Assembly (NCBI RefSeq): GCF_003731765.1 | Contig: NZ_MOAL01000004.1 | Location: 2,294,001 to 2,358,000 of the forward strand | DNA: 64,000 nucleotides | Reading direction: 5' to 3' | Source of the DNA: Pseudomonas chlororaphis | GTDB lineage: Bacteria; Pseudomonadota; Gammaproteobacteria; Pseudomonadales; Pseudomonadaceae | Part shown: positions 1 through 9,358 of the stretch, one piece after another | Numbering within the stretch: position 1 is the stretch's first letter | Layout of the letters: each line of letters begins with the position of its first letter | The notes under the pieces: model-generated | The model's input: only the letters and a program-made list of their open reading frames with translations | Told to the model about the DNA's origin: nothing | Databases searched by the model: none | Position numbers and translations under genes: made by a program

Positions 1-1408
1 CCGGCTGCGCGCCATGAATCGCCGCTCCCTGTTGCAACAGCGGCAGCATCGACTGCCCGGTGATCGGGTGCTTGGGCTGGCCGGCATAACGATCCCCCGG
101 GTCAGGGATAGCCGCCAGAGCGAGAAAGGTCGGCGCCAGATCGTCGACCCGTGCCACACCCCGTTCCAGGCCCTGGCGCCGTAACGCCTGGGGCAGTTGG
201 ACCAGCGCCGGGACGCTGATCCCGCCTTCCGCCGGGGTGCCCTTGAACAGGCGGAACGGTGCCGCGCTGACCTCGGCCCAACGGGCGCCGTAGTCAATCT
301 GCGAGCCACGCTTGCCGAGGTTGGCCAGGCGGTTATCGGTGTTCGGGCCCTTGGGGTAGAACTGCTCATGACGCTCGCCGGCCGCGCCGTTGTCGGACAT
401 GAACACCACCAGGGTGTTGTCCAGTTGCCCGCTGGCCTTGAGGTACTCCAGCAGGCGCCCGACGTTGTGGTCGAGGTTGTCGACCATGGCCGCGTAGATT
501 TCCATCTTGCGCGCTTCATAGGCGCGGCCCTCGGCGTCGAGTTGGTCCCAGGACGGCAATTGCGGATTGGCCGGCAAGGTGGCTGCCGGGACAAAATCGG
601 CGCTGATCAGCCCGCGCTGCTTGAGCCGCTCGATGCGCGCCAAACGTACCGCGTCGTAGCCCTGGTCATAGCGCCCACGGTACTTGTCCAGGTAGGCCGC
701 CGGTGCCTGCAACGGCCAATGGGGCGACGTGAAGGCGGCGTAGGCAAAAAACGGCTGCCCCGCGGCCCGCGGCTGGCTGAGGTAGCTGATCAGCTTGTCG
801 GTATAGAAATCCGTGGAGTAGAAGTCCTCGGGCAAGGTCACCGGCTGGCCGTTCTCCCGGTAATGCACTTGCTCGATCTTGGTCGGCTCGACGTCGGCAG
901 GCTTGAAGTGCGAGGCGCCGCCCTCCAGCAGGGTAAAAGACTGCTGGAAGCCGCGGCGATCCGGGCCCTGGTCCGGCTCCAGGCCCAAGTGCCATTTGCC
1001 CACCATGCTGGTGCGGTAACCGCCATCCTGAAGCAACTGGGCGATGGAGTGCACCTGCTGGTTGAGGTAGCCCTCGTACCCCGGCTTGCCACGCTGGAAG
1101 GGTTGCAAGCCTTCGGCCATGCTGCCCAGCCCCGCCAGGTGGTTGTCGGTGCCCGACATCAGCATCGAGCGGGTCGGCGAACAGGTGGGCGCCGCATACA
1201 TGTTGGTCAGTTGCAGGCCGTTGGCCGCCAACTGGTCGAGGTTGGGCGTGTGAATCTCGCCCCCGAACGCACCGAGGTCGGAATAGCCCAGGTCATCGGC
1301 AACGATCAGCAGGATATTCGGCCGCGGCGCCTCGGCGGCCAACACACCCTGGCTGGCCAGGGCCAGCATGGCCCACAGCGGGGCCACAACAGACAAGCAC
1401 TTGAACAC
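1..1408 (-). CDS. Secreted sulfatase, 3' end cut by window edge
   Basis: Type I sulfatase, hydrolysing sulfate esters after conversion of an active-site Cys to formylglycine. The reading frame starts at a GTG (1408) preceded by GAGGAG and shows an N-terminal signal peptide (about residues 1-24, ending VLA), the metal-binding pair D38-D39, and the sulfatase signature C76-S-P-T-R80. About 469 codons are visible; the C-terminus lies beyond the left edge, so the exact subfamily cannot be fixed. It starts 3 bases after the cyclase stop and is the last visible gene of a long operon, which suggests removal of sulfate from a phenolic or other sulfated substrate outside the cytoplasm. No formylglycine-generating enzyme is in the window. 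An alkylsulfatase or phosphonate hydrolase relative is possible, but the CxPxR motif makes the sulfatase family firm. Confidence 0.85.
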   Translation of the reverse strand, partial: MFKCLSVVAPLWAMLALASQGVLAAEAPRPNILLIVADDLGYSDLGAFGGEIHTPNLDQLAANGLQLTNMYAAPTCSPTRSMLMSGTDNHLAGLGSMAEGLQPFQRGKPGYEGYLNQQVHSIAQLLQDGGYRTSMVGKWHLGLEPDQGPDRRGFQQSFTLLEGGASHFKPADVEPTKIEQVHYRENGQPVTLPEDFYSTDFYTDKLISYLSQPRAAGQPFFAYAAFTSPHWPLQAPAAYLDKYRGRYDQGYDAVRLARIERLKQRGLISADFVPAATLPANPQLPSWDQLDAEGRAYEARKMEIYAAMVDNLDHNVGRLLEYLKASGQLDNTLVVFMSDNGAAGERHEQFYPKGPNTDNRLANLGKRGSQIDYGARWAEVSAAPFRLFKGTPAEGGISVPALVQLPQALRRQGLERGVARVDDLAPTFLALAAIPDPGDRYAGQPKHPITGQSMLPLLQQGAAIHGAQP

Positions 1409-1411
1409 GGC

Positions 1412-2197
1412 TCACTCCTCGAAAATTGCCACGGCCCGCACGAACCCCGCCGAGGCCCGGCGGATCTTGTAGGGAAAGCACGACACGGTGAACCCGGTGG
1501 CCGGCAGGCTTTCCAGGTTGGCCAGTTTCTCCATCTGGCCGTAGCCGATATCGCGCCCGGCCTTGTGCCCTTCCCAGATGATCGAGGCATCGCCGCTGGC
1601 ATTGAAGCGCTCGCGGGTGTACTTGAACGGCGCGTCCCAGCTCCAGGCATCGGTGCCCACCACCCGCACCCCACGTTCCAGCAGGTACATCGTCGCCTCG
1701 CGGCCCATGCCGATGCCGGCGTCGAGGTAGCCCGGCTGGCCGAACAGGGCCCCGGCCCGGGTGTTGACCAGGACGATGTCCAACGGCTGCAGCTCATGTT
1801 CGATGCGCGCCAGTTCGTCGGCGACTTGCTGCGCGGTCACCACGTGGCCGTCGGGCAGGTGGCGGAAGTCCAGCTTGACCCCCGCTTGCAGGCACCACTC
1901 CAGCGGCAGTTCATCGATGCCGAAGGCCGGCTGGCCGCCGTCGGTGGTGGATGCGTAATGCCAAGGGGCATCCATGTGAGTGCCGCTGTGGGTGGTGATC
2001 TGCAAGCGCTCGGCGGCCCAGGATTCGTCCCCCGGCAAGTCGGACTTGTTCAGCCCGGGGAACATCGCGGCCATCTCCGGCCAGCCTTGCTGGTGGTCGC
2101 TGTATTCGATCTTCGGCAGCAACGGCGGCGGATCGGTGTAGGGGTTGTTTTCCAGGGTGACGGACAGGTCCACCAGGCGGCGTTTAGTCGATTTCAT
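1412..2197 (-). CDS. Cyclase-family metal-dependent hydrolase
   Basis: 261-residue protein of the cyclase/kynurenine formamidase-like family, which uses a divalent metal to hydrolyse amide or lactone-type bonds. The diagnostic motif H70-S-G-T-H74-x-D76-A-P-x-H80 is complete and supplies the metal ligands. No signal peptide, so cytoplasmic. The start overlaps the end of the upstream epimerase gene by 14 bases and the stop lies 3 bases before the sulfatase start, so the three genes are translationally coupled. In an aromatic-degradation operon this family often acts on a ring-cleavage product or lactone; the actual substrate is unknown here. Confidence 0.8.
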   Translation of the reverse strand: MKSTKRRLVDLSVTLENNPYTDPPPLLPKIEYSDHQQGWPEMAAMFPGLNKSDLPGDESWAAERLQITTHSGTHMDAPWHYASTTDGGQPAFGIDELPLEWCLQAGVKLDFRHLPDGHVVTAQQVADELARIEHELQPLDIVLVNTRAGALFGQPGYLDAGIGMGREATMYLLERGVRVVGTDAWSWDAPFKYTRERFNASGDASIIWEGHKAGRDIGYGQMEKLANLESLPATGFTVSCFPYKIRRASAGFVRAVAIFEE

Positions 2198-3182
2198 GGG
2201 CAGGCACTCGGGCAGCGCGGCGACGCCGCGAAGGAGAAGACAGTGGCAAGGCGTGGCGGATCAGGGCCGCCGCCGAGCCGTCATGACGAAACCCCAGGGC
2301 ACGGGCCTGGGGCGTGTGCATGGGCGGGAAACGGCCAAACAAGGCTTCCAGCTCAGGCTCGGCGGCAAAGCTGATCAGCCCGCGCCGGTCCTCGCCGTAC
2401 ACCCCGGCCAGGGCATCGATGACCTGGGCGATGGACAGCCGCAGCAGGGGCAACTGCCAGGTCCGTTGCGCGCCCAACGCCGCGCCGTCCAATTCGGCGG
2501 CGTGCAGCAGGTTGGCGACGCAGCAGTCCAGGGACATCCACCAGGCCGTGGCTTCGGCCGACACCGGGCAGCAATAGGCCTGCCCCCCGGCAAAGGCGTG
2601 CAGCAGGTCACTCATAAAGGCCGAGCGCAGGCCGTTGGGTTCGCTGGGGCGGGCGACAATGCCCGGCAGGCGCAGTGCACGGCCGTCGACCTCGCCACGC
2701 CGGGCCAGGTCGTCGAGGGCCACTTCCACCATGCGCTTGTGGGCGCCGTAGGACAGTTGCGGCCGCGGGCTGCGGGACTCGTCCAGCCGCGCCGGCAAGT
2801 CGCCGCCGTACACCGCCACGCTACTGGCGTACACCAGCACCGGCGCGCCGGGCAGCTCCCGCAGTTGGTTGAGCAACTCCAGGCTGGCCAGCAAATTGAC
2901 CTGATAGCCCAGTTCGTAGCGTTGTTCGGCAGCCCCCCCGGCAATGCTCACCAGGTGAAACACCACGTCGATGCCATCGGCCAATACCCGGCGCAACAAG
3001 GCCGCATCGGTGACGCTGCCGCGCTGGCGGCGCAACCGTGGGTCCTCGGGAAAACCCTGCAGGTCCTGGTCCAGCAGAATCAGCGCGCTGATCGGCCGGC
3101 CGCGCAACCGGCCCTCGGTCAGCAAGCGCTGAACCAGCGCCCGGCCGACAAACCCGTTGGCCCCGGTAATCATCACGCGCAT
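2184..3182 (-). CDS. NAD-dependent epimerase/dehydratase (extended SDR)
   Basis: 332-residue extended short-chain dehydrogenase. It begins MRVMITG with the NAD-binding glycine motif G7-A-N-G10-F-V-G13, and has Ser120/Ser121 and the catalytic Y145-x3-K149. I chose the ATG at 3182 because an upstream in-frame Met (3329) would add about 49 residues unlike the family and overlap the FAH gene by more than 150 bases; the chosen start overlaps it by only 10. The sequence resembles the DenD-like (D-erythronate dehydrogenase) branch, but the substrate cannot be read from sequence. It presumably oxidises or epimerises a hydroxylated intermediate of the pathway encoded by this operon. Confidence 0.8.
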   Translation of the reverse strand: MRVMITGANGFVGRALVQRLLTEGRLRGRPISALILLDQDLQGFPEDPRLRRQRGSVTDAALLRRVLADGIDVVFHLVSIAGGAAEQRYELGYQVNLLASLELLNQLRELPGAPVLVYASSVAVYGGDLPARLDESRSPRPQLSYGAHKRMVEVALDDLARRGEVDGRALRLPGIVARPSEPNGLRSAFMSDLLHAFAGGQAYCCPVSAEATAWWMSLDCCVANLLHAAELDGAALGAQRTWQLPLLRLSIAQVIDALAGVYGEDRRGLISFAAEPELEALFGRFPPMHTPQARALGFRHDGSAAALIRHALPLSSPSRRRRAARVPAHEID

Positions 3183-4153
3183 GGCAGCACCTGCTGGTCG
3201 ATGCCGCCGAACAGCGATTGACCGTCCAGGCCCAACACCTCCATGCGCACCCGGTCGCCGAACTGCATAAACCCGGTGCGCGGTGCGCCGTGTTCGATCA
3301 TCTCGATGGCCCGGCGCTCGGAAATACACGCCGAACCCACACTGCGATCGGCATTGGAGACGGTGCCGGAACCGATCAAGGTGCCGGCGCTCAGGCGCCG
3401 GGTCAGGGCCGCGTGGGCAATCAACTGGTCAAAGCCGAAATGCATGGCGCCGCCCTGGGGCGCGCCGAACCACTGGCCGTTCCACTCCACCTGCAACGGC
3501 AGGTGCACCCGGCAGTCGTGCCAGGCCGCTCCCAGTTCATCCGGGGTAATGGCCACAGCGGCGAAGCTCGACGAAGGCTTGGCCTGCAGGAAGCCGAAAC
3601 CGGTCTTCATCTCCCTAGGGGCCAAGGCCCGCAGGCTGACGTCGTTGAGTTGCAGGATCAGCTTGATATGCCCCGCCGCTTGCTGCGCCGGGCAGCCCAG
3701 CGGCACATCGTCCAACAGCACCGCGAACTCGCCTTCAAAGTCGATACCGTGCTGTTCACTGGGCAGGCGCAGCGGGTCGCGACCGCCCTGGAAATCATCA
3801 CCAGCACCCTGGTAGATCAACGGAATGCGCTCGGCGTCGTCGATGGGGTCCAGGGCAAAGGCTTTCTGCATCAACGCGCCGTGGCTCAGGAATGCCGAGC
3901 CATCCAGCCATTGCCAGGCCCGAGGCAAGGGCGCGGCGGCCTGGGCCGGGTCGAAGGCAAAGGCGCCCTCGGCACGACCGGCGTTCAACTCGTCAGACAA
4001 GGCCTGCAACGCGGGTTCGACCCGGGGCCAGTCCTCGATGGCCTGCTGCAGGGTCGGGGCAATCGCTGCCACGTCCAGGGCCTGACGCAAGTCGCGGGAC
4101 ACCAGCACCAGGCGGCCGTCGCGCTGGGTGTTTTTCAGGGTGGCCAGTTTCAT
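3173..4153 (-). CDS. Fumarylacetoacetate hydrolase (FAH) family protein
   Basis: 326-residue FAH-fold enzyme; the family hydrolyses C-C bonds in beta-diketone products of ring cleavage, or decarboxylates/hydrates related acids, with Mg2+ or Mn2+. The acidic metal ligands E140, E142 and D171 are present in the expected order (FEGEFAVLLDD, then LQLNDVS). It is shorter than the roughly 430-residue homogentisate-pathway FAH and belongs to the short bacterial group. Its stop overlaps the epimerase start and its own ATG overlaps the cupin stop by 4 bases. Together with the FAD hydroxylase and VOC dioxygenase upstream it supports an aromatic ring-cleavage pathway. Confidence 0.85.
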   Translation of the reverse strand: MKLATLKNTQRDGRLVLVSRDLRQALDVAAIAPTLQQAIEDWPRVEPALQALSDELNAGRAEGAFAFDPAQAAAPLPRAWQWLDGSAFLSHGALMQKAFALDPIDDAERIPLIYQGAGDDFQGGRDPLRLPSEQHGIDFEGEFAVLLDDVPLGCPAQQAAGHIKLILQLNDVSLRALAPREMKTGFGFLQAKPSSSFAAVAITPDELGAAWHDCRVHLPLQVEWNGQWFGAPQGGAMHFGFDQLIAHAALTRRLSAGTLIGSGTVSNADRSVGSACISERRAIEMIEHGAPRTGFMQFGDRVRMEVLGLDGQSLFGGIDQQVLPCA

Positions 4154-4722
4154 ACCTGCACCCCCTGCACAGCTTCGGCGTAACGCCCGTCAAGGAGGAT
4201 AAAGACCATGCGCGCCATCTGTTCGGTGCGGTTGCTCCAGGCGTGATTGGTGCCGCGTTGCACCACCACGTCGCCGCGTTTGAGGTGCACTTCTTCCTGG
4301 TCCAGCACCAGCCACACCTCGCCCTCGGTAACGATGCCGTAGTCCAGGGTCTGGGTGCGGTGCATGAGTTTGTGCCGCGACTCAGTGTTACCAGTGCCGG
4401 CGTGGGCCTGGCCGATTTCGGCGAAGGCCGCGGCGGCATCGGCGGCGCTGACCTGGTTCTGCACGCTGTCCGGTGGAATGTCCACCACCCGGATCACGCT
4501 GCCCTGGGCGCCGGGGCTCAGTTGCAACGGCTGGTCGGTGGGGTCGGCGCCGTTGTCCAGCACGGCCGGGCTGCCGAGGCTGTTCCAAACCTCATAAAAC
4601 ACCGTGCCGGGGACCGCCTTGAGCGGGAAAACATTCGGCGTCGGGCCCGCCGAGGCGACCTGCGCCTGGCCGTGTGCGTCATGGCCGGTGACCACTCGCT
4701 TGAAACCGGGAAGTGCTTGCAT
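4150..4722 (-). CDS. Cupin-domain protein
   Basis: 190-residue protein with one recognisable cupin barrel in the C-terminal half: H117/H121, an acidic residue in the turn, then the second conserved block G150-D-V-x4-G-x-x-H160. The start at 4722 is preceded by AAGGAG at good spacing. Cupins of this size in catabolic operons are metal-dependent dioxygenases, isomerases or sugar/organic-acid binding proteins, and I cannot choose among these. The gene lies 14 bases after the SDR and overlaps the FAH start by 4 bases, so it is surely co-expressed with both. Confidence 0.75.
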   Translation of the reverse strand: MQALPGFKRVVTGHDAHGQAQVASAGPTPNVFPLKAVPGTVFYEVWNSLGSPAVLDNGADPTDQPLQLSPGAQGSVIRVVDIPPDSVQNQVSAADAAAAFAEIGQAHAGTGNTESRHKLMHRTQTLDYGIVTEGEVWLVLDQEEVHLKRGDVVVQRGTNHAWSNRTEQMARMVFILLDGRYAEAVQGVQV

Positions 4723-4736
4723 GTGTGACTCCTTGC

Positions 4737-5513
4737 TCAATTGCCGTCGCCGATGGTGGTGCCACCGTCGACGATCAGATTCTGTCCGCTGATAAAACCG
4801 CCGCCCGCTGCTGCCAAAAGCAGGGCCAGGGCCGCCACCTCGTCGGCCGTGCCGACCCGGCGCAGGGGCGTGAGGGCCAGGCGCCGTTGCATGACCTCGG
4901 GTTGCTCGGTGAGGGGCCGGGCAAATTCGGTGTGGATCACCCCGGGGCTGATGGCGTTGACCGTAATGTTCGACGGCCCCCACTCCACCGCCAGGTTGCG
5001 CGCCAGTTGCGCCAGGGCCGCCTTGGACAGGCCGTACAGGCCCAGCCCGCGATTGCCCCGGACCCCGGCGATGCTGGCCATCAACAGCACCCGGCCGCCG
5101 CCCCGGGCGGCCATGGCCGGCAGCAGGCGGTTGCTCAGCCACACCGCGCTGTGCAGGTTGAGATCGAAAGTCAGTTGCCACTGTTCGGCGCTGGCGCTGG
5201 CCAGGGGGCCCATGTGCGGGGCCACGCCGGCGTTGCACACCAGCACGTCCACTGCGCCGAACTGTTGCAGCACATCATCGGCCAGGGCCTCGACCTGGGC
5301 CTGCTGGCTCAAGTCGGCGGCGGCCGCCACGGCATCATGGCCCGCCTCCCGCAGTTGGCTCGCCACCCGCTCGCAGTCCTCGCCGTTCTCGCTGCAGATC
5401 AACACCCGGGCGCCGGCCTCGCCGTAGAGCCGGGCAATCGCCAGGCCGATGCCGCGGGTGGCACCGGTCACCAGCGCCACCTTGCCGGACAGGTCGAACA
5501 AGGGCCCGTTCAT
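4737..5513 (-). CDS. Short-chain dehydrogenase/reductase (SDR)
   Basis: 258-residue classical SDR, near the family norm of about 250. It shows the cofactor motif T16-G17-x3-G21-x-G23, the N94-A-G-V structural motif, and the catalytic S147, Y160 and K164 (YGLSK). A C-terminal QNLIVDGGT closes the fold as usual. It is an NAD(P)-dependent alcohol/ketone oxidoreductase of unknown substrate. The start overlaps the MFS stop by 4 bases, placing it firmly in the long minus-strand operon. Confidence 0.88.
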   Translation of the reverse strand: MNGPLFDLSGKVALVTGATRGIGLAIARLYGEAGARVLICSENGEDCERVASQLREAGHDAVAAAADLSQQAQVEALADDVLQQFGAVDVLVCNAGVAPHMGPLASASAEQWQLTFDLNLHSAVWLSNRLLPAMAARGGGRVLLMASIAGVRGNRGLGLYGLSKAALAQLARNLAVEWGPSNITVNAISPGVIHTEFARPLTEQPEVMQRRLALTPLRRVGTADEVAALALLLAAAGGGFISGQNLIVDGGTTIGDGN

Positions 5514-6721
5514 GAGCCGCTGCTCGCGACTGCCGGCGTGGCGGCGAGTGCCCGCCCCGCCAGGCGCTGCAGCCCCAGGCAGGACAGGGCCACCAGCAGT
5601 TGCAGGCCGGCCACCACCCCCAGGGCCAGGGGCAAGGTGCCGCCCAGGGCGCCGCTGATACCCAACACCACCAGCGGGCTGATGAATTCACCGGCGAAGA
5701 TCGCCGCAGTGAAACCACCGGCGGCACGGCCCCGCTGGGTCACGTCCACCTGGGCCATGATCCAAGTGATCAAGGTCGGCAACATCAAGCCGATCCCCAA
5801 ACCATTGAGGGACACCGCCAGCACCACCTGAGCGTGACTGTCGGCGCCGGCCATCAACGCCCCGCCGCCACCGGCCAAGACAAAGGCCAGGGCCAGCAGG
5901 TAATGCCGACGCCAGCCACTGAGCAGACGAAAGCCCAACGCCCCGGCCAGCACCCCCAGTTGATTGGCGCCCATGGTCATGCCGATCTGTTGCGGCCCGT
6001 CGATGTGCAGCAGGTTAAGCAAGTAACCGGCCTGCACCGGCACCACGAACAGGCTCAACCCCGCCAGCAGCGCCAGGGCGTACAACGGCATCAGGCTGGC
6101 CCAGGGAAAACCCGCGTTCAGCGGTGCCTCGACGTCGGGCTGACGCTGGGCCAGGGGTTCCCACAGACAGCGCGCCATCAATGGCAGGAACACCAGGCCG
6201 ACCACGTACAGGGCAAAGGGCGTGCGCCAGCCGCTTTCCCCCAGGGCCCCACCCACCGCCATGAACAGCGCGGCCGACAGCGAAGTGGCGACCATCTGCA
6301 GGGCGAACAGGCGTTCACGGCGGGCGCCTTGGTAGTAGTCGCCCATCAGGGTCGTGCAGCAGGTCATGATCGCCGCCTCGGCCAGGCCGATCCCGGCGCG
6401 GCTGAGGACGATCGCCGGCAACGACTCCAGCCACAGCGGCAAGACCCCGCACAGGCTGTAGAGCAACATTGCCCACAACAACAGGGCCTTGCGCCCTACC
6501 CGGTCGGCGATGATCCCGGCGAACGGCGCCAACAGGGCGATCACCAGCGCCGGCAACGTCAGGGCAATGGGCACCAGCACCGTGGCGCCCGGGGTCTCGG
6601 CGAAGTGCTGCTGCATGCGCGGCAGCACCGGCGCCAGCAGCACCGCACCGAGTACCGGCAGGCAACTGCCGAACAACAGCAACAGCGATTGCGGCAAGCC
6701 CGCCTGGCGCTCAAGGCTCAT
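5510..6721 (-). CDS. MFS transporter
   Basis: 403-residue major facilitator with about 12 hydrophobic segments and the loop 2-3 signature IIADRVGRKALLL near residue 68. Cytoplasmic-membrane, proton-coupled; it could import the growth substrate or export intermediates. It lies between a 38-residue small ORF, which overlaps its start by 11 bases, and the SDR, whose ATG overlaps its stop. The overlap with the small ORF suggests its translation is coupled to that upstream ORF. Substrate unknown. Confidence 0.85.
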   Translation of the reverse strand: MSLERQAGLPQSLLLLFGSCLPVLGAVLLAPVLPRMQQHFAETPGATVLVPIALTLPALVIALLAPFAGIIADRVGRKALLLWAMLLYSLCGVLPLWLESLPAIVLSRAGIGLAEAAIMTCCTTLMGDYYQGARRERLFALQMVATSLSAALFMAVGGALGESGWRTPFALYVVGLVFLPLMARCLWEPLAQRQPDVEAPLNAGFPWASLMPLYALALLAGLSLFVVPVQAGYLLNLLHIDGPQQIGMTMGANQLGVLAGALGFRLLSGWRRHYLLALAFVLAGGGGALMAGADSHAQVVLAVSLNGLGIGLMLPTLITWIMAQVDVTQRGRAAGGFTAAIFAGEFISPLVVLGISGALGGTLPLALGVVAGLQLLVALSCLGLQRLAGRALAATPAVASSGS

Positions 6722-6827
6722 GGCGCGACTCCTGGACGGGCAACGAACACAAGGCTTCGCCGTAGGCGCTCAAGCCCTGCAGCAGGCCCAGCCAGATCGG
6801 TTGGAAAAACACAAAGGCGGCATTCAT
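6711..6827 (-). CDS. Small ORF of 38 residues coupled to MFS gene
   Basis: A 39-codon ORF starting ATGAATGCC at 6827 with AGAGGA about 7 bases upstream. It encodes a hydrophobic N-terminal half (MNAAFVFFQPIWLGLLQG) followed by a polar tail, and stops at TGA 6711, inside the first codons of the MFS gene (11-base overlap). It fills almost the whole gap between the MMPL stop and the MFS start. It may be a small membrane protein or a leader whose translation delivers ribosomes to the MFS start. I do not recognise a family. Support rests on a good ribosome-binding site and position, not on homology. Confidence 0.5.
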   Translation of the reverse strand: MNAAFVFFQPIWLGLLQGLSAYGEALCSLPVQESRHEP

Positions 6828-6864
6828 GGAGCGGTCCTCTCTTATTGTTCTGGCAAGGGCTGTT

Positions 6865-9354
6865 TCAATGGCGGTAGCTGGCACTCAAGGCTGGGGTCCG
6901 GGCGCTGCGCCGCAGCTCGGCATCGGCGCCCTGCTCGCGAGTGGCCGGCACGCTCGGAGCCAGGGCTTCGGGCACACCCTGGCGGCTGACCGGCAACAGG
7001 AAGTAGGCCAGGGCCGGCAGCAGCACCAGGGCACCGACCATGTTCCAGACGAACATGAAGGCCAGCAGCACGCCCATGTCGGCCTGGAACTTGATGGGCG
7101 AGAAGATCCAGGTGGCCACGCCGATGGCCAGGGTGATGCCGGTGAGCATCACCACCTTGCCGGTGGACACCAGGGCCCGGTAATAGGCCTCGGACAGGCT
7201 GCTGCCCTGGCGCAGGTGGCCGAGCATGATGCTCATCACGTACAGCGCGTAATCCACGCCGATGCCGACGCCCAGGGCGATCACCGGCAAGGTGGCGACC
7301 TTGACCCCGATGTCCAGCCCGACCATCAGCGCCTCGCAAAGGATCGAGGTGAGCATCAGCGGGATCACTGCGCACAGGGTCGCGCGCCAGGAACGGAAGG
7401 TAATCAGGCACAACAGGATCACCGCGCCATAGACCCAGAACAGCATCTCGTGGCTGGCCTGCTTGACCACGATATTGGTCGCGGCCTCGATCCCGGCGTT
7501 GCCGGCGGCGAGGAGGAATTGCACCTCATCGTTATTGTTGGCAGCGGCAAACTGCTCCACATGCTGCACCAGGCGGTTGAGGGTCGCAGCCTTGTGGTCA
7601 GTGAGGTAGGCGTAGAGGGTCAGCAGGCTGCAGTTTTCGTTGTACAGGCCGCGGGGCGCACCGGCGGTGATCATGTTGAGCATGGCCTGGTTGTTCTGCA
7701 GCTCGTACCACTTGGGGTTGCCTTCGCTGAGGCCCACCAGCATGCGCCGGTTGAGCAGCGCCAGGGAGTTGGTCGAATCCACCCCCGGCAGGCCCCGCAG
7801 TTCCCAGTCCAGGGCATCCACCTTGCGCAGGATGTCGTAGCGCGCACAGGCCCCGGCCGGGGTCTTGATCATCACCGCGAACAGGTCGCTGCTGGCACCG
7901 TAGTGCCGAGTCATAAAGCCGTCGTCACGGTTGTAGCGCGAGTCGGCGCGCAGCTCCGGGGCGCCGGCATCAAGGTCACCGATGTTCAATTGCAGGCTGA
8001 CGATAAACCCCAGCACCGCCAGGGCCAGGCTCACGGCGATGCACAGCGCGGCCCAGCGACGGCGGGTGAACAGGTCGAGAAAGCGCCAGAAACCGTGACG
8101 CCGCTGCCCGGTCAAGTCGGCGCGCTCGCTCTTCAAGCTCAGTTGTGCCGCGCGACCACTGACGCCCACGTAGGACAGCAGCACCGGCAGCAGAATCAGG
8201 TTGGTGAAAATCAGCACCGCCACACCGATGCTGGCGATCACCGCCAGGTCTTGGATCACCTGGATCTGGATAATCATCAGCACCGCGAACCCCACCGCAT
8301 CGCAGAGCAAGGCGGTGAGCCCGGCGAGGAACAGCCGGCGGAAGGTGAAGCGCGCCGCCACCGTGCGATGCATGCCACGGCCGATGTCCTGCATGATGCC
8401 GTTCATCTTTTGCGCGCCGTGGCTCATGCCGATGGCGAACACCAGGAACGGCACCAGCACCGAATACGGGTCCAGTTGATAGTCGAGCAACGGCAGCAGC
8501 CCCAGTTGCCAGACCACCGCCACCAGGGAGCAAAACACCACCAGCAAGGTGCTGCGCACGCAGCGGGTGTACCAGTAGAGCACCAACGTGGTGATCAGGA
8601 TTGCCACGGCAAAGAACAGCAGGATCTGCTTCAGGCCGGCAATCAGGTCGCCCATTTTCTTGGCGAAACCGGTGATGTGGATGTCGATCTTGTCGCTTTG
8701 GTACTGGCTGCGCAGGGCCTCCAGTTGCTCGGACAATTGGCTGTAGTCCAGGGCTTTGCCATCGGCGGTACGGGCCAGCAACGGCACCTGGATGATGCTC
8801 GATTGCTGGTCGAAGGCCACCAGTTGGCCGATCTCGTTGGACAGCTGCACGTTGCGCCGCAACTGGGCCAGGCTATTGGCATCGCCGTTGTAGTCGTCGG
8901 GGATCACCGGGCCGCCGTCCAGGCCCTCCTCGGTCACCGCCACCCAGCGCGTGGCCGGGGTCCACAGGGACTTCATAAAGGCCCGGTCCACCCCCGGCAG
9001 CAGGTAGATGCGGTCACTCAGGGCCTGCAGGGTATTGAGGTAATCGGCGTCGTAGATATCGCCCTGGCGCTGGCTCACAGCGATGCGCACGGCGTTGCCC
9101 AGGCCCGAAACTTCCTGCTGGTGAGCCAGGTAGTTGGCGATGTAGGGATGCTGGGTGGGGATCATCTTTTCAAAACTGGCGTTGAGCTCCACGCGGCTCG
9201 ATTGCGCGCCCAGGAACAGGGTCAGCGCCAGGCACACCAGCAGTACCCATAGCCGGTGGTTGAACAACAGGCGCTCGATCAGCGAGCCCGAACGCGGGTC
9301 GAACGGCGCCGAGGCCTGCCCGGCCGCGCCGGAAAAATGCTCAGAGGACTTCAT
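6865..9354 (-). CDS. RND/MMPL-family transporter
   Basis: 829-residue resistance-nodulation-division family exporter of the MMPL/patched type. After one N-terminal membrane helix (about 33-52) there is a large periplasmic loop (about 53-245), a block of five helices (about 245-410), another helix (about 440-460), a second periplasmic loop, and a final helix block ending near 800. The intramembrane motif FAIGMSHGAQKMN lies in the first block and LGVGIGVDYALYVMS in the second; the latter includes the conserved Asp. It is encoded with YCF48, DUF1329 and DUF1302 genes, a recurring proteobacterial set linked to movement of hydrophobic compounds or lipids across the envelope. Direction and substrate are unknown. 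Confidence 0.88.
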   Translation of the reverse strand: MKSSEHFSGAAGQASAPFDPRSGSLIERLLFNHRLWVLLVCLALTLFLGAQSSRVELNASFEKMIPTQHPYIANYLAHQQEVSGLGNAVRIAVSQRQGDIYDADYLNTLQALSDRIYLLPGVDRAFMKSLWTPATRWVAVTEEGLDGGPVIPDDYNGDANSLAQLRRNVQLSNEIGQLVAFDQQSSIIQVPLLARTADGKALDYSQLSEQLEALRSQYQSDKIDIHITGFAKKMGDLIAGLKQILLFFAVAILITTLVLYWYTRCVRSTLLVVFCSLVAVVWQLGLLPLLDYQLDPYSVLVPFLVFAIGMSHGAQKMNGIMQDIGRGMHRTVAARFTFRRLFLAGLTALLCDAVGFAVLMIIQIQVIQDLAVIASIGVAVLIFTNLILLPVLLSYVGVSGRAAQLSLKSERADLTGQRRHGFWRFLDLFTRRRWAALCIAVSLALAVLGFIVSLQLNIGDLDAGAPELRADSRYNRDDGFMTRHYGASSDLFAVMIKTPAGACARYDILRKVDALDWELRGLPGVDSTNSLALLNRRMLVGLSEGNPKWYELQNNQAMLNMITAGAPRGLYNENCSLLTLYAYLTDHKAATLNRLVQHVEQFAAANNNDEVQFLLAAGNAGIEAATNIVVKQASHEMLFWVYGAVILLCLITFRSWRATLCAVIPLMLTSILCEALMVGLDIGVKVATLPVIALGVGIGVDYALYVMSIMLGHLRQGSSLSEAYYRALVSTGKVVMLTGITLAIGVATWIFSPIKFQADMGVLLAFMFVWNMVGALVLLPALAYFLLPVSRQGVPEALAPSVPATREQGADAELRRSARTPALSASYRH

Positions 9355-9358
9355 AACC

